Source of the DNA: Corynebacterium fournieri
GTDB taxonomy: Bacteria > Actinomycetota > Actinomycetes > Mycobacteriales > Mycobacteriaceae
DNA: 64,000 nt
Direction: 5' to 3'
Assembly: GCF_030408775.1 (NCBI RefSeq)
Contig: NZ_CP047210.1
Span: forward strand, 992,001 to 1,056,000
The notes below the pieces were generated by a model, which was not told where the DNA came from, ran no database searches, and worked only from the letters and a program-made list of their open reading frames with translations. Made by a program: the position numbers and the translations under genes. The stretch's first letter is position 1; each line of letters opens with the position of its first letter. Positions 43,844 to 52,671 of the stretch are shown piece by piece.

Positions 43844-46599
43844 AGGTAGCGGTAATCGGGGCCGGCCCTCGTGGACTTTGGGCTGCGGAGGCACTGATGG
43901 AACGCGCTCGGCAGCGCGGTGCGGCGATCGAGTTGACCGTGTTCAACGACCGGCCGATTGCGGAGGCATCCGCACCAGGCGCGTTCGGCGAGAGCGTGCC
44001 AGACGCCTGGATCCTCAACGCGCCGAAGAGCATTGTGGAAACGCAGCTCGGGCCTCTGGATCCGCACGACGAGATCGCAGGCGAATTTCCCAGCCGTGGT
44101 TGTGTGGGCGAGCACCTGCTTGCCTCGTGGCACGCGGTGGCGCGGCACCTGCCGCCGCGCTGTAGCCTCACCCACCGCATAGAAGAAGTCGAGGCAGTCG
44201 AACCTTCTGCCGACGGCGTAATCGTCCAAGGCGAGCACTTCGACGAAGCCCTCATCGCCACCGGCCACGCGCACGACTGGCCCGGCTCGCTGGCCCACGA
44301 GGACTTCGGCGATCTCACCGTGGTGGCGCCGGTGTACCCCGCGTCCAACCTGGACGTTGTAGGAAAAGACGACGTCGCACTCGTCCGCGGCGCCGCGCTG
44401 ACGTTTATCGACGTAGTGAAGTATGCCGACGCGAAAGTGTTCTACCCGGTCACGCGCTCCGGCCGGTTCATGGAGGTCAAGGCCTACCTCGAAGGGGAAG
44501 CGAAGACAACGGCGGAGCCTTACATCGAGCTTGCGTCGCAAAAGATTCTGCAGTGCGCCGGCCTGGACGAGCTGACCGGCATCCTCGCAGAATGCGCGGA
44601 GCACATCCTGCGGATCGCCAGCGGCGAGGGCAGCGCGGAGGACATCCGCGCGGTGCTGCGCGGCGAGGACTTCACTGGGGACCCGGTGGCAGAGCTGCGC
44701 ACGTCGATAGCAGCCGCGCGCGGCCAGCGCCCCTGGACACCAGCTCTTGCCGTGGCGCTTGCGTTCCGGGACACCTACGACGCGTTGATCGACCGTGCCT
44801 CCTTCGGCGGCCGCGACACCCTCGGGGGCAGGGACTTCGACTCCTTCACCTCCACGATGGAGCGCGTCGCGTTCGGCCCGCCGGTCGAGTCCGCGGAGGT
44901 GATCGTGGACATGATTGCAAAGGGCCGCATCGGCACCGAACTGATCGCGCGTGGGGAGGAAGACCTCAAACAGCTCGCCGGTCAGGTCGGCGCCACCGCA
45001 GTCATCGACGCGGTGCTCGCCCCGCCCGGGGTGGTCGACGGCACGCTGGTCGGCACACTGGTGGAGCAGGGCATCGGGCAACGCTACGGCGACACGCGCG
45101 CCCTGCACGTAGCAGCAGACGGTACGCTGGTCGGGCAAACCCACCTCGCCGCGGCAGGGCGGATGAACGAGGGGCTCATCCTCGGCCACGACACATTCAA
45201 GCGCACCAAGCAGGACGTCATACCGCGCTGGGCGGACCGCGTCAGCGCCCGTGCGATGGAAAACCCGGAGCGCGTGCACGGCCTGCCGCCGCTGGAGCCG
45301 AAGCACTTCGACTGGTCGGACGCGTTGCTGGCAGACCCGGAGCGCTGCCACCAGCTGCTGGAGCAGTTCGGCAGCCCCGTCAACGTGCTCAACCCCGCCC
45401 CCATGCAGACCAACATCGACGAGCTCGTTCAAGCCGGCCGGCGCGCGGGCGTGTTAACCAAGGTGTTCTATGCCCGTAAAGCCAACAAGGCCCTCGTCTT
45501 CGCCGACACCGCACGCGACACCGGCAACGGCGTGGACGTCGCCAGCGAAAACGAGCTGCGCCAGGTGCTCGCCCACGATGTGCCAGGCGAGCGCATCATC
45601 CTCTCCGCCGCCATCAAACCAGACCGGCTGCTGCAGCTGGCCATCGACAACGGCGTGGTCATCTCCGTGGACAACCGCGCGGAGTACGACCGGATCGATG
45701 CGCTCGCTGCCGCGTCCGGTCTCACCGCCCGCGTCGCACCGCGCCTGGCTCCGGACCCGGACACGATGCCGCCGACGCGATTCGGCGAGCGGCTGGGGGA
45801 CTGGGTGGGGCATGTGCGTGAGCCGTCGAAAAGCATTCGCATCGTCGGTGTCCACGCCCACCTCCACGGCTACGCGGCCGCAGACCGCTCCGCAGCGCTG
45901 CGCGAGTGCATGGTGCTTATCGACGCCATCACGGACGCCGGCCACAACCCCGAGTTCATTGACATCGGAGGCGGCGTGCCCATGCGCTACCTCGAGCACG
46001 AGCAGCAGTGGCGCGACTGGCAAGACGCCATCGGACAACAGCGCGCTGGCTATGCCGAGCCGATGACGTGGAAAGCCGACCCGCTGGAAAACACGTACCC
46101 GTATTGGCAAGAACCGACGCGCGGGACATGGCTTGAGCAGGTGCTTAGAGACGGCGTGGCCGAGGGCCTGCGCGAGCGGGGCCTGCGGCTGCATCTGGAG
46201 CCGGGGCGCTCGCTGCTGGACGGCTGCGGCGTGATCCTTGCACGGGTCGCGTTTGTGAAAACCCGCTCGGACGGCTTGTCGCTGGTGGGCCTGGAGATGA
46301 ACCGCACGCAGTGTCGCACCACCTCGGACGACTATCTGACGGATCCGGTGCTGGTGAAACGCACACCCGACTCTTCGCCGCTGGAAGCGTACCTGGTGGG
46401 CGCGTACTGCATCGAAGACGAGCTGATCCTGCGCCGTAAGATCCGCTTCCCGCGCGGTGTTGCCGCCGGCGACATCGTGGCCATCCCGAATGCGGCAGGG
46501 TACTTCATGCACATCCTGGAAAGCGCCTCCCACCAGATCCCCCTGGCCAAGAACGTGGTGTGGCCGGCAGGGGAGCTCGACGCAATCGACCGCGCCTAA
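43840..46599 (+). CDS. fusion: FAD/NAD(P)-binding domain + Y4yA/SbnH-like PLP decarboxylase
   Basis: This is a 919-residue two-enzyme fusion. Residues 1 to about 480 begin VAVIGAGPRGLWAAEALM (dinucleotide-binding GxGxxG) and continue with PGAFGESVPDAWILNAPKS. They resemble the FAD-NAD(P)-binding group related to N-hydroxylases, with no clear substrate. Residues about 485-919 form a fold-type III decarboxylase. The PLP lysine is in KVFYARKANKALVF, then GVDVASENELRQVL, HGYAAADRSAAL, FIDIGGGVPM, LHLEPGRSLLDGCG and the active-site Cys block VGAYCIEDELILRRK. Related single-domain proteins are Y4yA and the citryl-diaminopropionate decarboxylase SbnH. Start is GTG 43840, which overlaps the SbnA-like stop (GTGA). 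No NRPS or IucA/C-type synthetase is nearby, so the product is unknown. Confidence 0.85.
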   Translation: MKVAVIGAGPRGLWAAEALMERARQRGAAIELTVFNDRPIAEASAPGAFGESVPDAWILNAPKSIVETQLGPLDPHDEIAGEFPSRGCVGEHLLASWHAVARHLPPRCSLTHRIEEVEAVEPSADGVIVQGEHFDEALIATGHAHDWPGSLAHEDFGDLTVVAPVYPASNLDVVGKDDVALVRGAALTFIDVVKYADAKVFYPVTRSGRFMEVKAYLEGEAKTTAEPYIELASQKILQCAGLDELTGILAECAEHILRIASGEGSAEDIRAVLRGEDFTGDPVAELRTSIAAARGQRPWTPALAVALAFRDTYDALIDRASFGGRDTLGGRDFDSFTSTMERVAFGPPVESAEVIVDMIAKGRIGTELIARGEEDLKQLAGQVGATAVIDAVLAPPGVVDGTLVGTLVEQGIGQRYGDTRALHVAADGTLVGQTHLAAAGRMNEGLILGHDTFKRTKQDVIPRWADRVSARAMENPERVHGLPPLEPKHFDWSDALLADPERCHQLLEQFGSPVNVLNPAPMQTNIDELVQAGRRAGVLTKVFYARKANKALVFADTARDTGNGVDVASENELRQVLAHDVPGERIILSAAIKPDRLLQLAIDNGVVISVDNRAEYDRIDALAAASGLTARVAPRLAPDPDTMPPTRFGERLGDWVGHVREPSKSIRIVGVHAHLHGYAAADRSAALRECMVLIDAITDAGHNPEFIDIGGGVPMRYLEHEQQWRDWQDAIGQQRAGYAEPMTWKADPLENTYPYWQEPTRGTWLEQVLRDGVAEGLRERGLRLHLEPGRSLLDGCGVILARVAFVKTRSDGLSLVGLEMNRTQCRTTSDDYLTDPVLVKRTPDSSPLEAYLVGAYCIEDELILRRKIRFPRGVAAGDIVAIPNAAGYFMHILESASHQIPLAKNVVWPAGELDAIDRA

Positions 46600-46604
46600 A
46601 AACT

Positions 46605-46644
46605 CGAACACCCCGCCGCCGCGAGTGCGGGGGCGGGGTGTTCG
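46605..46644. terminator. bidirectional terminator between the fusion gene and the phosphatase
   Basis: cgaacaccccgccgcc (46605-46620) pairs with ggcggggtgttcg (46632-46644). It lies between two convergent genes, 5 nt after the plus-strand stop and 7 nt beyond the minus-strand stop, and can serve both. Confidence 0.8.
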
Positions 46645-46651
46645 CGTGGGG

Positions 46652-48562
46652 TTAGATGTTGAACCGGTCGCGCAGCTCCTGAACCCACTGCGGGTTCACG
46701 TGGGACAGGACCGCGAAGACCGCAGCCAGCAGCCCAACCAGGATTGCCAGCACCGACAGGATGATGCCGGCGGTGCTGCTGCCGCCGGAGCTCTGCTCGG
46801 AGCTGCCTTCAGCCTGCTTGGTATCGGTGGGCTTCGGTTCGGTGGTTTCCGGATCCGTGGCCTTCGGCTCGGTGGTCTTCGGATCCGTGGCCTTCGGGTC
46901 CGCGTGCTTCGTGACGGTAGTCGGAACAGTGACCTGCTCGGTCTTGGTCACAGTCTCTCGCACCGTGGTGGGGACCGTCTTCGTCTTCTCCACAACCTTC
47001 GTCACCGGGGAAGTCTGCGTGGAGGTCTCCGTCAACGTAGCGGTGCCCACCGAGGTTTCGGTGGAGGTGACCACCTTCTCGGAAGTCTTCGTCGTGGTGA
47101 TGGTCTCCGCGTCGGGCTTGTCGGCCTGGGTGGAAGTTGCCGGGGCTTCGGTGGTGGTCGCCGGGGTGGAGCTTTCCGCGGCGGACGGCGTGGTGGAAGT
47201 GGTCGGCTTGTCAGCGTCCTTCTTCTGCAGCGTGACCTGATCCACCACGTACGGAGTGTTGATGTTGTAGGTGGTCAGCTTCAGCTCTGTCGGGGAGACG
47301 TCGATGCTGGTGTAATCCGGGTTGTAATCCTGGCGCCAGCGGGCGGTGGACTTGTGCGCCAGATCGTGGGCGCGCTCCTCGCGGATGTACGGGTGCTTCT
47401 CGCCAGACTCGTCCTGGAAGTCGTAGTACTTGCCGCCCGTGGCGGTGGTGGAGGTGACGTAGAGGACCTCGCCGTCCTCCGGGATCAGCACGTCGCCGGA
47501 CTTGGAGGCGCCCTCCGGGATGACGGGGTCCACACCGTTCATCAGGTGAGAGCGGGTGTAGATGTGGTCGTGGCCGCTGAGCACCATGTCCACGCCGGCC
47601 TCGGACAGCTTCGGGGTGAGGTTTTCCCGCAGCGCCACCACGTCGCTGTCGGTGTAGTGGGTGCCCTGGGAAAACGGCGCCTGGTGGATGCCCACGATGA
47701 CCCAGTCTGCGTCTGCGCCGTGTGCGGCGATGGTGTCGTTGACGAACTGTGCGTGGGTGTCGATGTCGGCGGCGCTCGAGCGGTTGCCATCGAGGCCGAT
47801 AAACAGGACGTTGTTGTAGTTGAAGAAGTAGTTTGCGGTGTCGTCCACCTCGTTGGGCAGGAAGTAGGTGTCCTGGAAGTGGCTGTCCGAGGCGTAGGTT
47901 TCGTGGTTGCCCTTGAGCACAGCCAGGCGGTACTTCTGCAGCTGCTCCGGAGCGGTGAAGGCCTCCAGCTGCTTCACCGGCGCACCCCAGCCCTCAGCCT
48001 GGTCGCCCAGGTGCATGAGGAAGGCGGAGTCCGGGTGCTCGCCGGTAGCGACGTCGACTGCCTTGTTCCACGCGGCGGCCTGCTCGCTTATCTTTGCGTC
48101 CACGCCGATCTGCGCGTCAGCCATGGCCAAAAAGCTCCACGTATCGGTATCGGCGCCGGTGGTGAAGGTGCGCTGCTCGCTCCAGCCGCGCTCGTCGTTG
48201 CCCACCCGGTAGACGTACTCGGTCTCCGGGGAAAGACCGGTCATCGTGGCCTCGTGGGGGTAGAAGATGGCAGCGTTGTACGGCCCCTTCGGGGACTCGA
48301 CGCTGGTCACGTCCTTCGGGTTATCCGCCGGCCAGTACTCCAAGTACTGCAGCTCGCTGGTCTTGGACTGCCACGCAACGTTGGCTTCGGTGGCGTCCGA
48401 GCCGATGCCGAGCACGACCCGGCTGATCTTGGTGTTGACCGCGCCCGCCGGTGCGTCGGCTGCGACTGCGGTGGTCACGGGGGCGAACAGGGAGATAACT
48501 ACAGCGGTGGCGACAGCGCTGCGGCGCAGCGGCTTCGAAGGACGTGTGCGCAAGATGGTCAT
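46652..48562 (-). CDS. surface-anchored purple-acid-phosphatase-like metallophosphoesterase
   Basis: This is a 636-residue exported protein. A signal peptide (residues about 14-35, cleaved near AVA-AD) is followed by a fibronectin-like domain (ISRVVLGIGSDATEANVAWQ) and a calcineurin-type phosphatase domain. Metal ligands are in LAMADAQIG, LMHLGDQAEGW, LKGNHETY, VGIHQAPFS and LSGHDHIYTR. Residues about 440-590 form a Thr/Pro/Lys-rich stalk. A C-terminal transmembrane helix (GIILSVLAILVGLLAAVFAV) with a short basic tail anchors it. It probably releases phosphate from organic esters outside the cell. It is divergent from the PhoD gene and shares its promoter region. Confidence 0.9.
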   Translation of the reverse strand: MTILRTRPSKPLRRSAVATAVVISLFAPVTTAVAADAPAGAVNTKISRVVLGIGSDATEANVAWQSKTSELQYLEYWPADNPKDVTSVESPKGPYNAAIFYPHEATMTGLSPETEYVYRVGNDERGWSEQRTFTTGADTDTWSFLAMADAQIGVDAKISEQAAAWNKAVDVATGEHPDSAFLMHLGDQAEGWGAPVKQLEAFTAPEQLQKYRLAVLKGNHETYASDSHFQDTYFLPNEVDDTANYFFNYNNVLFIGLDGNRSSAADIDTHAQFVNDTIAAHGADADWVIVGIHQAPFSQGTHYTDSDVVALRENLTPKLSEAGVDMVLSGHDHIYTRSHLMNGVDPVIPEGASKSGDVLIPEDGEVLYVTSTTATGGKYYDFQDESGEKHPYIREERAHDLAHKSTARWRQDYNPDYTSIDVSPTELKLTTYNINTPYVVDQVTLQKKDADKPTTSTTPSAAESSTPATTTEAPATSTQADKPDAETITTTKTSEKVVTSTETSVGTATLTETSTQTSPVTKVVEKTKTVPTTVRETVTKTEQVTVPTTVTKHADPKATDPKTTEPKATDPETTEPKPTDTKQAEGSSEQSSGGSSTAGIILSVLAILVGLLAAVFAVLSHVNPQWVQELRDRFNI

Positions 48563-48619
48563 GCCCGCCTACTTAAATGACCAGGATTGAACAGCCGGTT
48601 ACCAGCGTGGGGACACCTT

Positions 48620-48638
48620 GGTGAATTGGAGGTGAATT
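48620..48638 (+). promoter_or_regulatory. candidate Pho box (direct repeat) upstream of phoD
   Basis: ggtgaatt occurs twice (48620-48627 and 48631-48638) with an 11-bp period. Direct 8-bp repeats at this period are the form of PhoR/PhoB sites, and the TGAA core fits the loose C. glutamicum PhoR motif as I recall it. It lies in the 136-nt gap between two divergent secreted phosphatase genes. Confidence 0.5.
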
Positions 48639-48698
48639 TTGCCTGACATCGCGCTGCAATTCTTGCGGTGGTCTCATCCCCAGTTGAAAGTAGGCTGC

Positions 48699-50393
48699 AT
48701 GAGCGCAAAGTTCCGTGTTAATCGACGAATTTTCCTGCAAACTGTCGCAGCGGCCGCAGCCGCGACCGCGATCGGTACCGGCGGTGCCTACGCCGCCCGC
48801 CGGGGCACGGTTTCCACGCCGGAGGTGCCCACGCCCGCGCAGCAGTGGGACCTTCCGTTCCTCCACGGCGTCGCTTCCGGCGACCCGCTGCCGGACCGCG
48901 TGATTTTGTGGACTCGCGTGACCCCCTCGCGCGAGGCGCTGCCCGGCTCTGGGCTCGGCGAGGATGTGGAGCTGGAATGGCAAATTGCTGATTCCGAGGA
49001 CTTTTCGCGCCCGCAGACCGGCACGGTGACGACGTCGGCGGATTCGGACCACACCGTCCACGTGGACCCGACCGGGCTGAAGCCGGCTACCGAGTACTTC
49101 TACCGCTTCATCGTGAAAAGCGGCGAACACGCCGGCGCCACCTCTCCGGTGGGGCGCACCCTCACTGCGCCGGAGCAGAGCGCTGAGCTGGATCAGCTCA
49201 ACCTCGCCATCGCGTCGTGCGCGAACTGGGAATCCGGCTTCTTTGCCGCCTACGGGGACATGGCCCAGCGCGCCCGGTCGGGCGAGATCGACCACGTGGT
49301 CTTTCTGGGCGACTACATCTACGAGTACCCGACCGGCGAGTACGCAGGTAAAAGCGGTGTCGCGCGCATGCACCACCCAGAATGGGAGATCTCCACGCTG
49401 GAGGACTACCGCCAGCGCCACGGCCGCTACCGCACGGACCTGAACCTGCAGGCCGCGCACACGGCGTGCCCGTGGATTGTCATCTGGGACGACCACGAAA
49501 CGGCGAACAACAGCTGGTTCGAGGGCGCTGAGAACCACACCGACGGCCGTGTGGAGGGCGAGTGGCCGGAACGCTTGAGTGCCGCGAAGCAGGCCTACTT
49601 TGAGTGGCTGCCGGTGCGCGCGCAGTCCGCGGGCGAGGAGCGGCTGCTTTACCGCAGCTTCACGTTCGGCGACTTGGCGCAGCTGACCATGATGGATTTG
49701 CGCACTTACCGCGACGCGGAAACCACCGGTGCGAACTTCGCCAACGACGACCGCACGATGCTGGGTAAGAAGCAGTTCGATTGGGTGGCGCAGCAGCTGC
49801 AGGAGTCCACCGCCCGCTGGGACGTGCTGGGCAATTCGGTGATGGTCTCGCCGATGCGCTTTGTCACCATTCCGGACAATGAGAAGGCCAACATCGCTGC
49901 CGGCTACATGAAGGAGCGTGCGACGGGCATCGCGGTGAACTCGGATCAGTGGGACGGCTACGCCGCGGAGCGCGACCGCCTGCTCACCATGTTGGACGAG
50001 CAGGAGTCGAACGCGCTGTTTCTCACCGGCGACATTCACTCGGAGTGGGCGAACTCGATCGCCTCGCCGTCCGGCTTCGGCGAGATCGGATGCGAGATGG
50101 TCACAACCTCAATCTCCGCGCCCAACGTGGATGAGATCCTCACCAGCGCGTTCGGCACGTACCACGAGGAGGACAACCCCACGTCGCTGCTGGTGGAGCA
50201 GACGATTCGGGATGCCAACCCGTGGGTCAGCCACATCGATTTTGACGCGCACGGCTACGGCGTGGCGAGCATCCACCGCGATTATGTCGACATGCTCTAC
50301 TACCGCGTCTCGGACGTGGAGGACCCGGACGCTTCTGTCAGCTTGGGCGAGAAGCGCCAGTGGCGCATGGGCGAGGGGTTCGTCGAGGCATAA
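48699..50393 (+). CDS. phoD: PhoD-family alkaline phosphatase/phosphodiesterase
   Basis: This 564-residue enzyme is exported by the Tat route: the twin-arginine region is FRVNRRIFLQTVAAAAAATA. A PhoD N-terminal beta domain (LPFLHGVASGDPLPDRVILW) precedes the metallophosphatase domain. Metal and active-site blocks are LAIASCANWESGFFAAYGDM, VVFLGDYIYEYPTG, WIVIWDDHETANN and LFLTGDIHSEWANS. PhoD enzymes use Ca and Fe and cleave phosphomono- and diesters during phosphate starvation. I start at ATG 48699, which puts the RR motif near residue 8; the open frame extends to 48639. The candidate Pho box is upstream. Confidence 0.92.
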   Translation: MSAKFRVNRRIFLQTVAAAAAATAIGTGGAYAARRGTVSTPEVPTPAQQWDLPFLHGVASGDPLPDRVILWTRVTPSREALPGSGLGEDVELEWQIADSEDFSRPQTGTVTTSADSDHTVHVDPTGLKPATEYFYRFIVKSGEHAGATSPVGRTLTAPEQSAELDQLNLAIASCANWESGFFAAYGDMAQRARSGEIDHVVFLGDYIYEYPTGEYAGKSGVARMHHPEWEISTLEDYRQRHGRYRTDLNLQAAHTACPWIVIWDDHETANNSWFEGAENHTDGRVEGEWPERLSAAKQAYFEWLPVRAQSAGEERLLYRSFTFGDLAQLTMMDLRTYRDAETTGANFANDDRTMLGKKQFDWVAQQLQESTARWDVLGNSVMVSPMRFVTIPDNEKANIAAGYMKERATGIAVNSDQWDGYAAERDRLLTMLDEQESNALFLTGDIHSEWANSIASPSGFGEIGCEMVTTSISAPNVDEILTSAFGTYHEEDNPTSLLVEQTIRDANPWVSHIDFDAHGYGVASIHRDYVDMLYYRVSDVEDPDASVSLGEKRQWRMGEGFVEA

Positions 50394-50394
50394 T

Positions 50395-50472
50395 CTGCTT
50401 ATCGACGACGGCCGCGACATCTGGGTGGGCGGGCTGGTCACCGCGCGCGTGCGCGGCACCATCGAGCTGTAG
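50395..50472 (+). pseudogene. C-terminal fragment of a second PhzF gene
   Basis: Directly after the phoD stop a 25-codon frame reads LLIDDGRDIWVGGLVTARVR-GTIEL and stops at TAG 50470. The intact PhzF at 41397 ends EIVDDGEEIWVGGRAVVRVR-GTLKV; 13 of 25 positions are identical. The rest of the gene is missing. It is too short and too well placed in frame at a gene end to be chance similarity, in my view. Confidence 0.7.
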
Positions 50473-50481
50473 GCGGGCGGC

Positions 50482-52671
50482 CTACGTCATCATCACCTTG
50501 GTCTGGGCGACCGCCTCGTCCATGCGGCCGATCGCGTGGCGCAGCCGGTGGCGCAGCCAGAGGCCGAGGAAGAGGAAAGGCAGCACGAAGAGGACGAGGC
50601 TGCCGAGGGCTCGCCAGAAGTCCCAGCCGTAGGTGCCGAAGACCGCGGCGCGCATAGCGCGGATCGAGTAGGTCGCGGGCAGCCAGGGGCTGATCGCCTG
50701 CGCCCAGCCCGGCAGCAGCTGCAGCGGGTAGGCGCCGCCCGCCGCCGAGACCTGGAGCACCAGGATGAGCACGCCCACGGCCTTGCCGGCGTTGCTCAGG
50801 GAGAGCACCAGCGTGTAGCAGATCAGGTGGAAGACCAGGCTCGAGACCCACCCCGCCATGAAGAGGAGGAAGGGGTGCGCGGGCTCGATGCCCACGTAGA
50901 CGATGAGCCCCGCCATGAGGAGCGTGGATTGGGCCAGGCCGGTGGTCACGAACGTCAGGTAGCGGCCGAAGTACTTCTGGCCCGCGGTGAGGCGGCCGGG
51001 ATCGACCACGTTCTGTTCGATGGAGCGGTCGTCCGTGCGCACGGCCACCGACGTCAACAGGGCGCCCACCCACAGGGCGAGCACCGTGTAGAGCGGGGCC
51101 ATGCCGGCGCCGAAGCTGACGCGGGGGAAGATCTCCTTGCGCTCCACCTTGACTGGGTCGACGAGGGCGTCGGCGAGCACTTCCGGGTGGCTGGAGACGA
51201 GGTCGGCCAGCTTCGTCAGGTCCCCATTCGAGCGCGCCTGCGCGATCGACCGCTGCGCCTCCTGCATCCTCGCCGCGTTGGCGCGCAGGGATTCCGCCGT
51301 GTCGCGCAGGTCCGAACCGGAGGCTGCGAGGGTGTCGCGCAGCGAGCCGGGCCGGTTGGCCAGGGCCGAGGAGACGCCGTCCATGTCCGAGCGGGCCTTG
51401 TCGACGTTCGCCCGGACGTTGTCCAGCGAGCCCGACAGCGCCTCGAGGCGCGCGCGGATCCCGGCGTCGTAGGAATTCTTGGCCGAGTCCATCGCCTCGC
51501 GGGCCCGGGCGATCGAGTCCTCGATCTCCTGCCGGTCCGCGTTCTTCCCGTCCCGGCCGCCCTGCCCGGCGGTGAGGTGCGCGGCGGCGTCGTTGAGTCG
51601 GTCGCGCACGGCCGTCTGGCGGGCGATGGCGTCGTTGAGGTCGCCGACAACCGCGCGCACCCCCGGCTGGGCGTCGGGGGGAAGCGCCGGGGCGACATGC
51701 CCGTTGATGGTGTCGCGCAGGGCCGTGTACTGCTTCACCTGGACGTCGACGCGCGCGGCGATGTCCGTCAGGTTCGCGGCGGTGGCCTGGGAGGTGGCGG
51801 AGGAGTCCGCCAGCAGCTGGTCGACACGTTCGCTCACGGCGGCGAAGCTCACCGACGTCGCCCCCAGCGCCGCCGCAAGCGCCGCGCCGTCTCCGCCGAG
51901 GCTCGCCCCGGTGACCCCGAGGTCGACGGGGTGGACCTGCCCGAGAGAGTCGCCCAGCGCCCCGGAGATCCGCTCGGCGCTGTCGACGAGCGGCACGCTC
52001 GACTCTGTGAGCGAGGCGAGCGCGTCGACGGTGCGGGCGCTGGAGAGCAGCTGGTCGCGGGCGCTGGCGGTGCGCGTCTCGATGGAGTCGAGCGCCTGCT
52101 GGGTCTCCGCCTCGTTGAAGTAGTCCGAGGCCGTCTCGATCACCCCGAATGACACCTCGGAGAGGGCCCTGGTGAACGACGCGCTGATCTGGGCGGTGAC
52201 GCCCTGCGTGCCGTTGGCGATGAGCAGCGGGGAGATGGGGTTCTTCTTCTCGTTGACGTAAAGGTCGATCCGGCTGGGTTCGGCGTCGTCGGCGTAGAAG
52301 GTGAACATGTCGTCGCTCAGCGTGGGCGGCAAGACGATGGCGGCGTAGTACTCACCGGACTTCGCGCCCTCGATGGCGTCGTCGGCATCGGTGATGACCC
52401 AGTCCATAGAGTCGTCGCGGTAGAGCTGGGAGAGGACCATGTCGCCGACGTTGACGGCCAGCGGGGTGAGATCGCTCGTGTGGCCGCGGTCGGTGTTGGC
52501 CACCGCCACTTCGAGGCGCTCGGTATTGCCGAATGGGTCCCACGTGGCCAGCACGTTGAACCAGGCGAAGAGGCAGGGGATGGCGATCAGGCCGACCATG
52601 ACGATGCCTGCCATGACGTTGGTGTAGAGCCGGCGCAGGTCGTTGTAGGCGATGGAGAAGACGGTCCTCAT
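50482..52671 (-). CDS. YhgE/Pip-family membrane protein (729 residues)
   Basis: This is an integral membrane protein of the YhgE/Pip family, related to the permease part of ABC-2 exporters and to the phage infection protein of lactococci. One N-terminal helix (residues about 18-38, VMAGIVMVGLIAIPCLFAWF) is followed by a large extracytoplasmic region with repeated SxxxxA/DxLxxL heptads (residues about 180-500, coiled-coil-like). Five or six C-terminal helices follow (LYTVLALWVGALLTSVAVRT onward). It overlaps the upstream partner gene by 4 nt (ATGA), so the two are one operon and may form a heteromer. Members have been linked to ESX/type VII-like secretion in Gram-positives; no ESX gene is seen here. 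Confidence 0.88.
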   Translation of the reverse strand: MRTVFSIAYNDLRRLYTNVMAGIVMVGLIAIPCLFAWFNVLATWDPFGNTERLEVAVANTDRGHTSDLTPLAVNVGDMVLSQLYRDDSMDWVITDADDAIEGAKSGEYYAAIVLPPTLSDDMFTFYADDAEPSRIDLYVNEKKNPISPLLIANGTQGVTAQISASFTRALSEVSFGVIETASDYFNEAETQQALDSIETRTASARDQLLSSARTVDALASLTESSVPLVDSAERISGALGDSLGQVHPVDLGVTGASLGGDGAALAAALGATSVSFAAVSERVDQLLADSSATSQATAANLTDIAARVDVQVKQYTALRDTINGHVAPALPPDAQPGVRAVVGDLNDAIARQTAVRDRLNDAAAHLTAGQGGRDGKNADRQEIEDSIARAREAMDSAKNSYDAGIRARLEALSGSLDNVRANVDKARSDMDGVSSALANRPGSLRDTLAASGSDLRDTAESLRANAARMQEAQRSIAQARSNGDLTKLADLVSSHPEVLADALVDPVKVERKEIFPRVSFGAGMAPLYTVLALWVGALLTSVAVRTDDRSIEQNVVDPGRLTAGQKYFGRYLTFVTTGLAQSTLLMAGLIVYVGIEPAHPFLLFMAGWVSSLVFHLICYTLVLSLSNAGKAVGVLILVLQVSAAGGAYPLQLLPGWAQAISPWLPATYSIRAMRAAVFGTYGWDFWRALGSLVLFVLPFLFLGLWLRHRLRHAIGRMDEAVAQTKVMMT

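Noticed and set aside
46457-48580. 707-residue plus-strand frame opposite the purple-acid-type phosphatase
   Set aside because: Low-complexity Gly/Arg/Val translation, a shadow of the Thr-rich stalk and phosphatase domain.
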